A DNA stretch of 64,000 nucleotides from Lunularia cruciata (taxonomy: Eukaryota > Streptophyta > Marchantiopsida > Lunulariales > Lunulariaceae), in assembly GCA_948567375.1 (NCBI GenBank), contig OX419755.1, positions 16,993,001 through 17,057,000 on the forward strand. Reading direction: 5' to 3'. Position 1 is the first letter of the stretch. Each line of letters begins with the position of its first letter. Of the stretch, positions 33,301-46,680 are shown in pieces. Made by a program: the position numbers and the translations under genes. The notes under the pieces are model-generated. The model did no database searches. It was not told where the DNA came from and worked only from the letters and a program-made list of their open reading frames with translations.

Positions 33301-36300
33301 AACCGAGTTTCAAGTCAGCTGTATTTGGACTACCTGAAGACGAGTTGGATAAAATAGGACGCACTCCTGTGAAATTTACTTCGTTCTTTTTGCTCTACTT
33401 TTTAGTCCTGATCTTTCAAACACTTTCCTGGATAACCATTCTGTCTGGGTAATATCTTAGTGATTCTTATAATCCATAGACGAGCCATCGGGGTAGGTGA
33501 TGATAAGAATATCATTAGTTGCTTAAATCCATAGAAGGACAATCGCACTAAATTACATGGTTTACATACATCGTACTTTCACATGGTTCTGAGTTCCTAG
33601 AAGCTCTGTTTTCCCATTTGAATCAGATTTCTCATTCTAAAGCGAGATTTAACGGTATCACCTCTTAAATTTTATTCTTCTAGTGCTTGATGGGGTCTTA
33701 TGTGCGAGTCATTTACTTTTGCGGAAAATTTTTTGGAATGGAAAGGACACTAAATCAATGCAGTACATATGGACTATGCGAGATAGTATGTGCGATAGTA
33801 GATATAGACTATGTGAGATCTCAAGGGTCATATTCGGAATAGATGGCATTTTATCACAAAATTAAAGGATACAATGTTGTGAGTTAGAACAATTAAAAGT
33901 TGTTCGTGGATATAAAGCGGTATATTATAAAGTAGTTTCTGGAATATCATTGAAAACTAGTGGATAGGTTCGCAGGAAATATATACTATAAATTGGATCG
34001 AGAAAGCTAATTCTATAGACTGTTATATATATGATACTCTAAAGTACTTTTTCCCCCAAAAACATTGTAACATTGATTAAAGTTAATCTTTGAAGTTAAA
34101 GTAGAAATTTTTCCTTTTTTAATAGATGATTGAGGAAGATATGAAGATGGATCCATACACCATAAATTTACTGTGAACTTTCTGATCGGTCAAGTCTGAT
34201 TATATATAGTGTATTTTATAAATATCACAAGTAAGATGTAATCATTCTTACATGTATGTTAGAGAGTATTATAAAATATGTATAATCTTTAAGATTAACA
34301 CTATGAAATAGAATTATCTAACCTAGACGTTGAAGACAAAGGTTAACTTCATAAAATTAAGGCGCTTGTCATGATAGGTAGCAATTCTTATATCATTTAA
34401 AGAGTTAATATACCAATATTTCATAACCTTCTTTCTCTAATCTTTCTCAAGCAAACAAGTGCCTTTTGAAACAAGTGCCAAAAACCTGTTTTTTGTGAAT
34501 GGAGTTTAAAGGTTGGAGTCCAAGATTAAATTGGATCTCTTGCTCAAATTGGACATAAATAAATAAAACTTGTAATTAAAATTTTGAGTGTACCTTTATT
34601 AGTACATAAGGGCATTTTTAATAATCTTCAACTTAAACAAATCTTTTCTCAAGATAGTCTTAAAAACTATCCAAATAGCCTAAATTTCCAAAAAATCATA
34701 TTGATTAGCACCAATATGCCAAAGGGAAACCTGGTGCTTGTTTTCAAGTTTGGGAAGTGCCCCTGATGTTTCGTGGGGAAAGTGGAATGTATCTGAACAC
34801 TACTTGTGCACTTGGTATAGTTCTGGTATTATCTGAAAACTCTTATCATGCAACTTTCACCAAGACCAACATCACTACAAATACATAAAGTAGAAAAAAG
34901 AAGCAAAGAAGGATTTATGTCATGTCGTGCAAAGAAGAAGCTTTGATCTGAACAATTTGGACTTGGGTCCATTTGATCAAAAAGGAGTGATAGACACATT
35001 TGGATCATAATAAGAGGTCTTGCTGCATAGTTTAATTATAGTTAGCATAGTTTAATTATACAAGATAACACTCTTCACTCTTGAGAAGATTCTAACTTAA
35101 CTAAGATTGATTCAACCCATGATTAAAAGATCCCAAACCTCTTTCTAGTACTTTCGTTGTGTATAGTTCTGAAATTGTGAAATAGTGTGTTTTCTAGTAT
35201 TTTAGAATATTTGTAAGGGAGAGAGTCTCCAAGGTTTGGTCCAATTATAACAACAATACCCATGAGTAAAAATATTCTAAGTAAGATTGGTTATGTATGA
35301 CTAGCTTACTTAGAATCTTTTTACTCATGGTATTGTTGTTATAATTGGACCAAACCTTGGAGACTTAAGTTGAGGTTAACAAGCAAGAATAGATAACTAG
35401 TAACATTGAGACATTCTATCTTCATTTCTTGTCATTGTCAACCCATATCCTCATAGGAATTACATGTTCTTACTGATTACAGTACTAGTGTGTCAACATT
35501 GGGTTGTCATAACAACCTTGGAGACTCTTCCAACCATAACAACAATACCCATGAGTAAAAACATTGTAAAACTTTGTTTAGTACCTTGGTTATGTATGAT
35601 TTTGAAATTCCAAAAGATTATAATATTTCCTAATAATTTAAAATTATATGGAAATGAGAACCTCCAAGGTTGGCTTGGAATCCAATGCTAGCACTAACAA
35701 ATTTACAAGTTGATTCAAGAAGATGAGGTAGGTTTTTGGATTATTATTGGTGGTTCCCTATTAACCTAAGGTATAATTAGGCTTTAAGAGATGATACTTA
35801 TTCTTGATCCTATAATTCATGCTATAAATGGTTTTGACTGTTATATGAGGAATGATCACATGTCATAGAGAAAGACATGCTTGACCAAATTGTACTTTAT
35901 ATATAATTGAGCAACTAGACAAGTGAATCATCATACTCTTAACTCTATAGAAGGTTGATTAAAAGTCTTATTTACTTGCTCATTTTGAGGGTAAGCAAGT
36001 AGGCCAAATCCCATTGCAAACATAGAACTATTTAGCTTGAGAAGCCACTTGAATCTAAATCAAGAATGCTTATAATTATTTGGTGTTTGAACTACTAATG
36101 TTGAGTTTGTTTGATGAATTGTAATATTGAGATTGTGAATGATTGAATATGAGATTACATGAGCTTACATGAGTTCTTTTATACTACACATATAGTTTCA
36201 AATGTTCAAGGAAGGAATACTATAACAAATAACTTTGACCTTGGTTTCTTATCATAATAAGTATAAGGAGCACTTGCAAAATTGATTCACCTTAATCACC

Positions 36301-36998
36301 TTTCTTAAAAAGTCACTTATATTTTTTAATTGGTGGTTGGATTGATTACCAAAACACATAGAAAAGCATAAAAATTATTTTGATGTAGTATGTATATTTT
36401 ATTTAAATTATGGAATTTATCAAAATAAGAATTTATTTTTTATAATTATATCTTTTAGCAGTACTAATAAATTATAACAAAAAGTGACTTATATTTATTA
36501 TTACTTGCTACTATGTTTGGTGTATCATTCTAAGCTTTGCTTTATCAAACATAATTTTTAAGATATTTAATATTAATATCTTGAACCACATGATATAATT
36601 GTGGAAAATAAAATTTGAATTCAAGTAGTTCTAAAATTATCTAAACTTTATTTGTTCCCAAAATGGAAAGGCATGAGCTAAAATTTTAAATGAATTGTCG
36701 GCGGGTGATGTGGTTCAAGGATGCTTATTAAGACTAAATATGATATACATGTATTAATTTTGAATTGTAAATATATATTTAAAGATAGTATTATTTGAAA
36801 TTTGAAAAGAGCAAACCTTCTTTACTTAAGATTCAAATGTGACTAAGATTGACTTAACTTATGATTAGAAGATCCTAAAATTTTTTTTAATACCTTGGTG
36901 GGGTACAGACATTAAATAAGAAATGTGTAGAAATAGTCAATTAGTAATGAAGATGGGAGGTAGATGGTAGATTACCTTTCACCCCGAGAGGAACTACA
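33301..36998. other. AT-rich intergenic DNA, no gene
   Basis: No credible coding frame. It holds a degenerate dispersed repeat visible near 35.09-35.25, 35.52-35.69 and 36.84-36.92 kb (CTAAGATTGA...ATGATTA..AAGATCC) and the hairpin listed separately. A 16-bp phrase GCATAGTTTAATTATA occurs twice at about 35027-35062. Confidence 0.55.
35226..35363. repeat. Long hairpin with about 60-bp arms
   Basis: Arm 35226-35285 begins TCTCCAAGGTTTGGTCCAAT. It is the reverse complement of arm 35305-35363 apart from one single-base indel and about two mismatches. The loop is about 19 bp. A diverged single copy of the arm and loop occurs at about 35514-35602, so the hairpin arose by inverted duplication of a dispersed repeat. 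Confidence 0.92.
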
Positions 36999-37752
36999 TG
37001 TAATGTTTTGAGGACAGTAGAAATCCCAAGAGAAACACAAAAGAGAAAACACAAGTTTCACACTCAAAACTTCGATGCCCCAAAGAAGCACCTTGGCTTT
37101 ATCATACAGCAAAGCAGAGACACTCAATGGAAGCTCCACCCTTGGATCAGATATCCGGATTGATGAAATGTCATTGATCTCCACCCTTAGGTTAGATGCA
37201 TGCATGGGTGACATGTCGGATCTGGTCCTATCTAGTTTGTCAACCAAGTGTTGATCAAAGGGAATCTTTAGAGAATCTTCTTATAAGAATCTCATAATTA
37301 CATGGGTGAGGTATCATTGAAAAGCTCGTGATGAGACAAACATGGGGAGGGAAAGACCAGCCCTTTCTTCCTTAGGAGGAGGGGTCTACACAATTTTGAG
37401 GCCTAATTTATCTGTTTAGGCCCTCAAAATTGCCTTTGAAGATTTTAGGCATATTTTGGTTTCTACTCTATTAGTAGAAGTACCTTTTTGGTGATACTTC
37501 TTCTTGATCTACTTAGTCCATCATGTGTAAAATCCTTCTAGATGTTACCAAACCAAACTTCACTTCTAGATCATATGTCTAGCTATTGGTTCTAAGGTTT
37601 TCAAGCATGTTTCAATTTGTGCCCTATTGGTAGAAGTACTCTTTTGATGATACCTCTATCTGATCTATTTAGTCCATTATGTATAACATCCTTCCATATG
37701 TTACCAAACCAATTTTTACCTCTAGATCATATGTCTAGCTATTGGTATTACA
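36999..37752 (+). mobile_element. Solo LTR1, 754 bp
   Basis: Starts TGTAATG and ends GGTATTACA. Flanks CTACA and CTGCA are a likely 5-bp target duplication with one change. Body homologous to 9977-10718 throughout (for example GATGCCCCAAAGAAGCACC and GGAAGCTCCACCCTTGG). Confidence 0.88.
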
Positions 37753-38737
37753 CTGCAACTTCAAGAGGAAGATGACATGGAATGGATATATTATGGAAGA
37801 GCTAGTAGTAGTAGATATAGTCAAATCTATCATGAAGTTATTCAAATTCAATACACAACCTACTTGAACAATAGTCAAGATCTTTTTGAGTCTTTATGCC
37901 AAGGAAAGCCTATGAATTGGGTAGTGATATTTTGAGCGAAAGCAAAAGAATTTGCAAGAACAATGAATAACTAAGGAGGAGTGAATTTGGTATCTCCCTT
38001 CATCATCCATTTCTATTTGGGAATGGATTTACTAACCCTAGAGAAAAGATGAAGTACTCGTACCACTTCTTCCCCATAGGGCATTTTGACAAACCTAGGG
38101 AACAAGCGTTCATGATATGAAAGTACTTAAAGATGGATGTGGATTTTTCTCACAAAAGGAAGTATGTGGATGTAAAAGAAGCCTACAATACCTTGGGATT
38201 CAAGAAAGTAGAGGAAATAGGAGATTGTTATGGAGTTGATACTTAGGAACCCTAAATAACCCATAATCCTAAACTTGCAACTCCTTTTAAGCCAAAGGCA
38301 CAGGCTACAAAGAGGATGAGGAAAATCCTTGTGTTGGAAGAAGAGGAGGATGAAGAAGAAGAAGTTCATGACAAAGGGATCATATGGCCACAACCAGATC
38401 CCACTCCAACAACCAATGAACAATTGTCCACAAGGATTGTGGTCTTATGAATCAAGGATGCGGCTAAAGACCAAGGTGGACAGGTAAAATCTACCCTAAC
38501 CCAAACTCCTCCAGGAATTAATAATGCTCTAGAGGAAGAAGAAATGCACGCTCCTAGATGATATGATTAAGAAGCTAGATCTTCTTGTCCAAAGAAGAGT
38601 ATGGCAAAAGAGTTTAAGGATAATAAAATCCCCTCTATTCCCACCCATAGGAGAAGCAGAATGAAGTGAAGAAGGAATCCTTCATGTTGAAGAGGTGCTC
38701 AAGGTAGAAGAAGCAGGCTCTTGACAAGACAAGGAAG
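37753..38737 (+). pseudogene. Retroelement accessory ORF, copy B
   Basis: Conceptual translation from about 38000 gives IIHFYLGMDLLT, a frameshift, then KMKYSYHFFPIGHFDKPREQ, then KRKYVDVKEAYNTLGF. A Glu-rich run (EEEEDEEEEV) and a Pro/Thr stretch follow. The same order is found on the minus strand at 42.9-42.2 kb and, more distantly, at 57.3-57.0 and 59.7-59.4 kb. It is broken by stops and frameshifts and the function is unknown. Confidence 0.6.
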
Positions 38738-39300
38738 GTCTAATAGCCCAAGGATAGAACACACAAGATTGAAACTCTCAAGAAGCATCGATGCTCCAAA
38801 GAAGCACCTTGTCTTTATTATATAGCAAAGAATGAGCTACACCCTTAGATTAGATCCATGGATTGTTGATATATCAACTAGTTACATCCTTAGATTAGAA
38901 ACATGGATTAGTGAGATGTAGGTCCTTGTCCAATTTGGTTAGTCAAACAAGTTTGACCAACAAGAATCTTTAGGGAATCTTTTAGTAAGAAGCTCATTAT
39001 AGCATGGAAGAGGTACCATTGGAAAGATCTGGACAAGACAAGACCAACAAGGAGGAGATGAAATGCTTTCTACATTGAGCGGAAATATAAATTATTTTGT
39101 TGAGGTCTAATTCTTTTGGTTAGGCTTCCAAAATTGGCTTTAAAGTTTTTGGTGTGTTTTTGACTTCTTCTTTATTAATGGAAATCCTCTTTTGATGATT
39201 CCTCTATCTGATCTATTTGGATCATCATGTATAACATTTTTAAAGATACTACCAGACCAATTTTCACTTGTAGCTAATTTATCTAGCTAATGGTCATATA
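38738..39300 (+). mobile_element. LTR1 copy, diverged
   Basis: Matches the LTR1 body (GATGCTCCAAAGAAGCACCTTG, TTTATTATATAGCAAAGA, then ...TCTAGCTAATGGTCATATA). It is shorter than the complete copies because of internal deletions; termini have mutated. Confidence 0.75.
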
Positions 39301-39539
39301 AAACTCCTCCCATTTAAGACACAATATCCTCATTGCAAGTTGGTGCTCAAAGATTGCACTACTATTGGTGCATTGGTCAAGTTAGCTACAAGTTCCTAAG
39401 TGGCTTCATATAATAGGTATCCTTTCAATGGACAAGATATTTCACATGCTCATGGCGGGTACATCAGGTGTGTTTTTGGAGAATGCACTCTACTTTGTAA
39501 TCCTCCATTCCATCAATGAGTGTTGTACAAGGTCAAGCA

Positions 39540-40440
39540 TTTTGTATGGAAAGAAAGTGTGGAGGTCGGGGTGCATAATGTCATAAGAAAGAAGTGTGGA
39601 ACATTGGATAGATCTTTATGTCAAAAGGTAGCTCAAGATGATACACAATTATTCTAATTCATCATATGATGGGAAAAGGACCAATAGAGCTTGCAAGGGC
39701 CAAGCAGGTGGTGGACAATCATACTTGATTCCAACTTCAAACTCCATGTGCTAGCAATGTGCATCTACATATTGTTTTGGCAATTTTTGGGCTATTTGTA
39801 ACTTGTTATTGGCATTCTCTATGCCTTATTGGATTCAAGACACAAAAGCATTGACAACATCAACTTTGGTAGCCACTAGGCTGACCTTTACCAAGCTCAA
39901 AGGTGTAAAAAGGTGCTCTCCATACATGAGAAAGAATGGTGTGAGTTTTGTAGATGCATTCACCAAATTATTGTAGGGAAATTCCACCAAGGGAAGAAGT
40001 ATGTCCCACATTTCTTTCTCCTCTAAAGTAAAGTCCCATCACATGTCATGGTAGCCCTATAATACAATTGGCCCGCTTTGTTTGTCCTGAAATTTGTGAA
40101 TGGTAGGCCATGGACATTGCAAGTTTAGTTTTGAAGACTCTAAAAAGTGTTCTAAAAAAACTAGTGAATTGAGTGCCACAATATATGATAAGCACTAGAG
40201 ATGAGCCATGCTGAAAAAAGACCATAGCTAAGTACAATTGAGGCAATTACAACGTAATCACATCCTTGGTCATAGGACACAAATGAATCATTTTGCTGAA
40301 TTGGTCCACAAATACTACAATGGAGTCAAATCTTGAGGTGGTCTTGGGCAGTTCACAAACTAGATCCATGTTGACTTGCTCCCAATTTTTTGTTGAGATA
40401 GGAAAGGTATAACAATCCAATATTGATGTACTAATAGTAT
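39540..40440 (-). pseudogene. Ty3/gypsy integrase fragment
   Basis: The minus strand reads NWEQVNMDLVCELPKTTSRFD and IVVFVDQFSKMIHLCP, then CGTQFTSFF and AYHSQISGQTKRAN. Near 39.7-39.55 kb comes the C-terminal module SIGPFPII...YHLELPF...IYPMFHTSFL. The usual catalytic Glu of GQTE is Lys here and the middle Asp is lost before CGTQF, so it is inactive. It is joined on its upstream side to family X at about 40445. Confidence 0.85.
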
Positions 40441-40448
40441 AAATGGTA

Positions 40449-40985
40449 AGAACAAGTTGTTCCCATGAGGATACAAGTTGGATTTGACAAGAAATGAAGA
40501 ACAAATGTCACAATATCACTAGTTATCTATTGTTGCATGTTTAACCTCTTGGGCAATAACCACTCCCAAAGAGGGTAGGGATACCTATAATGGCATCCTA
40601 CAAAAAAGAGAAATTAACAACTCAATCAAAAGATATAATGTAACAAGCCCTTGATAGTGGAAGTATACTTCATGCTGAAGGTCTCTTTTTCTTGAAGAGC
40701 CTCTTTACCTTGGTAGCTAGTCCCTTCTTGCATGTATATTTCACCCCAAAGGTTGGTTTCCAAGTTGAAGGTTCTTTTACTTTGATGCCTTCATTGATCA
40801 TGCTCATCTCTTCCCAAAAAATGAAATCCAAACAACATCCAAAATCAATGATCTACTTGGATTTTCTATTTATGGTACTCTCAATGATCCTTCTTCCCAA
40901 AACCCTTCCTCACATTGACTAGCTTGTTTAGAATTTCAAAGGTAGCTTTCTTGATAATATGTGAATTTCCTACCTAAGTACTCAA
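40449..40985. mobile_element. Family-X retroelement block without the solo-LTR insertion
   Basis: Homologous to 9646-9976 plus 10719-10925. It preserves the uninterrupted target into which LTR1 inserted at 9977. Confidence 0.82.
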
Positions 40986-40999
40986 GCACTGACTACAAG

Positions 41000-41250
41000 G
41001 CCTAGCCTTCTTCTTAGAGCTTAGTTGCCTCTTGCACCAAGTTGTTACTTTGTTTCCTTATCTCCAAATGTTGGGCACAAACTTCTTGCAATTCTTCTCT
41101 TACCTTCTTCCTTTGTTGAAGATGGTGAAGATGTTGGACAAGAGTCATATAGTTGGTGATTCCCTTGCTGGATTTGGCATGGACAAGGAGAAGCTAATTG
41201 ATCAAATCAAGAGCCATGCTCACCTTATGCACTATTAAATGGGAAAGAGG
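41000..41250 (-). pseudogene. Coiled-coil remnant beside family X
   Basis: The minus strand reads through Lys/Glu/Gln- and Leu-rich sequence (LVQHLHHLQQRKKVREELQEVCAQ) that suits a coiled coil like copies A and D of the accessory ORF. No start or clear end. Confidence 0.45.
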
Positions 41251-41263
41251 AAATACAATGATC

Positions 41264-41790
41264 TATAACACCTATTTGTGCATGTATGTGCTATTGTGAT
41301 ATTTAGTTTGGTATTACAAGTACTTGAGAGATATTATTTATATAGAAATAAATGATGGTTCTACATTAGTCATGATTAGCTAAAGTTAGTTCTAGCTAAG
41401 ATAGAGGGTACTTTACTTTAGAGAAAGTGGAAAAGATGAGCACCACTATTTTGGATTCTAGTGTATTGACTTGGTATTATTCCTAGGTGTTTGGTTTTGA
41501 GGAAAGAGTTCAGAACTCTTGGACCTACAAACCTTTTTGCTTTGCATTCTTCTATAGTCCAAGGATAGCCCATGTGAAGGAATCCTTGACTTAGTGGTTA
41601 GGTCAAGATAAGACCACATGCTTAGAGGAATATTCCTATGAGTATGGATATTCCTTTAGACTTTAGATTTTACTTGACTTTTAGCCTAATAACTTGAGTT
41701 ACTCCAATAATTAGTAGCTTTGGTGCATAACTATTTCATAAGTATATGAACTAGGGGTGAGGAGATACTCATCATCCTTTCATTTGCAGC
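41264..41790 (+). repeat. LTR2-like repeat, first copy
   Basis: Begins TATAACACCTATTTGTGCATG and runs collinearly with 57377-57795 (shared AGTCCAAGGATAGCCCATGTGAAGG and TTGACTTTTAGC). The TGTAACACC start of the other copy suggests an LTR. The right border is uncertain. Confidence 0.65.
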
Positions 41791-41899
41791 TATCTCTCTC
41801 TCATTGAGTTCTCTAGTGAGCAATGGTTTTGAGTCTTGGAGTGTTAGTCTTGGAGGAGTATGATGGAGTTGAGGTTCCTTGCCTTCTTAGTCCATGGTG

Positions 41900-42530
41900 C
41901 ACTACCATAATAGCCATCAAAGATTCATCCTGAGTGAGAGACATGTCAGCTCACAAATCTACCTAACTTCCTTCTTGCTTGAGCTCTCCCTGATCTTGAA
42001 TGAGGCCAGGGGTCCACTCTTTGCTCTCTTGATGTCCACAAAGATAGTTGGCTCCTATTGCTAAGATATTAGTTTTAGTTGGAGTAGGTACCTCTACTTA
42101 GAATGATCCTCTGTTCTATCTTTGATTGTGTGGGTGATGTTGTTCTTTGGCCTAGGGAGTAGTATTGTCTTGGCATGAACCTACATCTTCTACCTCAAGT
42201 ATCTCTTCTGCAAAAGATACACCCTCCTTTGTTATTCTACTTCCCCTATGGTTGGGAATAAAGGGAATTTGTCATCCCCAAACCCTCTACCATGCTTTTC
42301 TTTGGGCTAGAAGGTCCAGCTTTGTGATTGTATCTCCCAAGCATTGGTGTCCATTCCTCCTCTTGAAGGTTATTTGTTTGGGGAGAAGTTGGGGCTAGGA
42401 TGGATTGTACTTCTCTACCTTCATGATCTTTTGCCGTGTCCTTGTTGGATGAGCTAAAGATGCCGTGAAAGATTTTTCACTTGTTGTGGGTGTAGGATCT
42501 TGTAATGACCTTGTCTCTTCTTCTTCTTAG

Positions 42531-42563
<33 letters not shown>

Positions 42564-42900
42564 AAGAGGATTCTTCTCATTCTCTTGGTGGCCTTTGCCT
42601 TTGGTTTGGCAGGGGTAGTAGGTTGTTTCTTGAGTATCAATTCCATAGCAATTTCCTCTTGCCTTTGCTTCTCAAAGCTCACGGTGTTATAGGCTTCCTT
42701 CATGTCCATGTATTTTCTTGTATGGGCAAATCCACACCCGTCTCTATGGATTTATGCACCATTAGTGCTCTTTCTTGAGGTTCATCAAAATTTCCTTTTA
42801 GGAAGAAGTGGTTGAGGTACTTCTTCTCTTTGCCAATCAGCAATCCCACACCCATGTAGAAATGAACAACAAATAAATTGTTGTTGTGCTATGGTTTAGC
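41900..42900 (-). pseudogene. Retroelement accessory ORF, copy C
   Basis: The minus strand from about 42900 gives HFYMGVGLLIGKEKKYLNHF, then FLKGNFDEPQERALMVHKS, and then a frameshift. An acidic/Lys tract encoded by (GAA)n at about 42530-42560 and a Pro/Ser/Thr-rich segment follow. The order and motifs match copy B on the plus strand. Confidence 0.6.
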
Positions 42901-44985
42901 CCATGAAAAAGTAAATTAGTATAGTTTATCCCATAAAAATGGAGTAGGTTGGATGTCGGATCCCACGATTGAGCTATTGTCATGTGAGCAATCTATGTGC
43001 ATTTAAGTGGCCAACCATGTACAGTTATATCTTATCCTTTTCAAGGCTCTAATGTATATAAGTGGTGGAGAGTTGTCTGAAGGATGTGTTTTAGTTTTGA
43101 GAGTCTTGAGCGGGAAGAGGATGTTGAGAGTGAGTTGTAGTAGAACAGGGAGACCAGCGCATCAAAGGAAACATTTGAGTATGAGATGTCCCATGCTTCT
43201 AATCTACCACTACCAAATCCTTTTCTCATTAGAATCAAATTCTATAATTAATAATTCTACCGTGATGGTCTAAAAAATTGGATGATGGCACATTTTGGGG
43301 CAGCATTCATGGTGTCTGTGATAAAAAAAACTCAGATCATGTCATCCTTCTAGTGCTTACTTACAAGCAAGTTTGGGTCCCAAAAGGAGAAATCTAGAGT
43401 TTGCTAAGCATTGAAAGAGTTTGGAGAGTGCATTTGGGGAGAGGGGATCATGGTTGGAGAGAGGAGGTGAAAGGATACAATCTAGAGACAAAAAGCAAAG
43501 GAATTGAGCAAATTTTGAGTGAATTAGTGTCAATTGAAGTAGGGGGTCAAATTATCACTCAGATGAGCAAACAAGAGAATTTTGAGAGTTGTGGTAAACC
43601 TTCACATGATCTATCAATGGAATTAATCAGTTGATAAATTGTTTCTATATTTGAGCCCAAAAAATTCTACTTTGAGTAAATCTCAAATCTGATATGGTCA
43701 ATTGAAGTTGGAGAATTGAAAATCAAGTTGTTGAGGAGAAAATTGTGATCAGGTTTGGTGTTCTGATTGCTTCTGAAGCTATGATTTGAATCAAGCTATG
43801 AAATTCTTTAGCATTATTGATGGTTAGGTCTTGCATCTTTGGGAAAATGTTTCATGTAACTTTCTCAAGTAAAAAATTCATGGGTTGGATTCAACATACT
43901 TGGGACTATAAAGCTCACAAGTTAGCCCAACTTAAGAATTGATCAATATCTAGGGTTTGAGATTGGATTGAGTCATCAAACTTTGCAATGGTTTAGTCAA
44001 GAGCACAAATAGCCATTGTAGAAAATTTGGTTCGCTCATAGTTCATAGAGAGTGAGAACTAAGGCTATAAGTTCCACTAAAAATAAGCTCAATAGGAGCA
44101 TTTTTATCTTTAATCATTACAACATGCCAACTACTCTATTTCTATGACTATTATTGAAGATTTTAGTTTATGGAGTGACTTTGAGGACTCTATATTTTTT
44201 ATCTATAAATCTGGTTGTACTTGCCCATATCTAGGAGCAAACTCTCAATTAGAGATCTCAAAATTAGGGCAAAAACTTGCAAAAGGTTGGCCAAGTTTGA
44301 GATATTGTCAAGGGAGCCATAGTGATCAATATTTTTTCTTGTTTTATGTCATTGGAAATTTTATCTCACAGGCTTTCTATTGAATTCTAAAACACTCAAA
44401 TCCAAGTCATATAGAAAAAATTATGTCTATAAGAGTTGCATAGAGTTTTCCTCAAAAGGACACAGACTTTCCACATGGATTAGGAATTGGTTGAAATCTA
44501 GAGTACATATTGGAGAGAGCTTGGAGTACAAATTGGAATTAACTAGAGGACAAAGCAAGAAGGCTTGAAACTCATTTCTAACAAAAGGCACAAAGAGTTG
44601 TTGTTGACTTCTTATGATCAGATCCTCTCTTGCATGCTTGTTTGTACACCCAATTGGCTTGGATTGGTATGCAAGCATTGTGCTTAGGTTCCTTCCTTTG
44701 AGGTATATTGTGTTTTTCTCCTTTGTAATGCTAAAAGTGATAACTAGCAGACCAGGAGTGCATTTTGTGATGACATGTTAGGTAACCCGTTACTCCTTCA
44801 CCCAATAGAAGGAATACTAAAAACAAGGATAAAAGGTTCAAGTGATTGGGCAAAAGAAGAGAAGTACGCAATGCCAAGGCAGAGTTTACTCTTTGAGAGA
44901 TCCTTGGGATTGCTAAGGAATAATTTCATGATGTCATCATATACACCATCAAGTGCAAATGGCAATTGATAAGAGAAATTTCTCT
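42901..44985. other. Retroelement-like DNA, no clear domain
   Basis: A TATA-like TGTATATAAG at about 43052 followed by a GC-richer segment could be an LTR promoter, but I could not find a second copy to fix LTR borders. No conserved domain is seen in the short frames. Confidence 0.4.
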
Positions 44986-44989
44986 ATCA

Positions 44990-45500
44990 AACGCTCTTGA
45001 TATTATGGTTATAGAAGAAGAAGAGTCAGAGCTAGCTTGATGCTACAACAACCATAAGGTCAGATTTCTAGAGGATGAAGGTGATGATGGTGGGATCTCT
45101 AGTCATTATACTAGAGGGTATTGGGCCAGATCTACCACTAAAACCTTGGTCAAGATTGACAACATGATAGATCCCGTGGTTGCTCTTATTAATCATAGAT
45201 CAGAAATCAACATTGTTTCCAAGGAGCTCTACAAGCATAGGAAAAATGGCCAGCTGATATAGAGCATGGTTGGGTGATCAAGGCAAAAAGTAACACCAAG
45301 GGAGATCTGTATGGTGTGTGCCCAGTTGTGAGGATGAAAGTTGGGGATGTAAAAAAAGTTCTTTGTTCAAGAGACTACATCATATTCAATGATCCTTGGA
45401 CAACCATTCATTACAACTGTAAGGATGGAGACCAAAGTCCTTGATGATAGTTCTGCCTATGAAAAATGTGTGCTAAGAATAGTAGTGACACATCTATACA
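44990..45500 (+). pseudogene. Ty3/gypsy gag-protease region fragment
   Basis: Translation with one frameshift gives HYTRGYWARSTTKTLVKID, then PVVALINHRSEINIVSKEL, then WPADIEHGWVIKA, GDLYGVCPVV and SMILGQPFITTVRMETKVLD. This is the retropepsin-like region of a plant gypsy lineage different from the chromovirus at 12-17 kb. The usual catalytic D-H-G reads N-H-R here, so it is dead. Confidence 0.75.
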
Positions 45501-46680
45501 TGACCTTTCATCCATAACTTCCACAACTAAGCATCCAGTGTGTTCTCAAAAAGAGAAAGGCAAAGTATGACAACATTGCTTTCTTCTTTCATTGATCTTG
45601 TGATCTCTCTCATTGTAGCTCAAAACATTGATACCCAATTCACATGTCTTCCTTGGTTAAAGTACTCAAAGAATATAGCATGGTATTATTTTAATGAGTT
45701 GTTTGTTTGGATTTGAATTACTTCATGATTGATTCTATGAAGATCCTTCTTGCATGACCATTAGTACTAAAGACAAACCAACCATTATTAATCTTCCTAT
45801 AAAAAAAAAGTGGACTTGAATATAACTTCAAAGGTCAAATTGAGTTGAGTCTAAATGCTATCCAAAGTCATTTGTTTGGGGGTGAATTACTAGGCCTCAA
45901 TACTTTCCAGCAATGCTCTTTTATCCATGTGAAAGGATTTCCTTTCAAATTAATTACCTTGGGATTTTGGTTATCCCAAATTTCATGCAACATAGCATGA
46001 TAGCTTAATTCTCAATTCCATAGGTAAGAATTTGAGCTTTTTGGTATGAACTAACTCCTATATGTTGTACAAATCCTACTTGATAAGACCCAATAATTTA
46101 ATGATGAAATCTAGAGCCCTATGCACCTTTTGTAGCACAAATAAGGTTGCTACTTCCTTTCCTTTCTATCTTCCCATGTTTCTTGCTCTGTCTACCCTTC
46201 CTAATTCCCTTTGCATAGTCTACTTCTCTCAAAATGCACAAGTTCAAGTAGAGGTTGCTCGTTGAGGTTGAAGGTAGCATGGCTAATTTGGTTGAGATGA
46301 ATTCTGCAAAAGTGAAGAGATTCTAAGCTCAAGATAAACATTTTCATGTTTGTTTAACCATTACAACCTTTCAGTAAGCATGCCCTTTGGTGAGCCATTA
46401 CTACCCACACATGTGAGCAGTTAGCCCAATCCAATGGTCTATATAATGGTTTTTGATCTATTGGCACCATCTTTATGTGGTTTACTTCAAGTCAAAGGTC
46501 TTCCCAAGATGAAAGATATTTTTGACAAAAGGTGTTCCCAAGAAAGAGGGCTTCTTTCAGGGTGAAGGGCTCCCTTGCTGAAGTTTGTCATAGTTCATCA
46601 TTTTTTCCTAATTTTTTACTAACTAACTATCCTTATACTCTCCTAGCTAGAATCTATAAAACAAATAAAAAAACCATATT
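45501..46680. other. Degenerate retroelement DNA, no clear domain
   Basis: Lies between a plus-strand protease fragment and a minus-strand pol fragment. Short frames only; nothing that I can assign. Confidence 0.45.

Noticed and set aside
42530-42560. (CTT)n as an independent microsatellite feature
   Set aside because: It encodes the acidic/Lys tract of accessory ORF copy C on the minus strand, matched by the Glu-rich tract of copy B.
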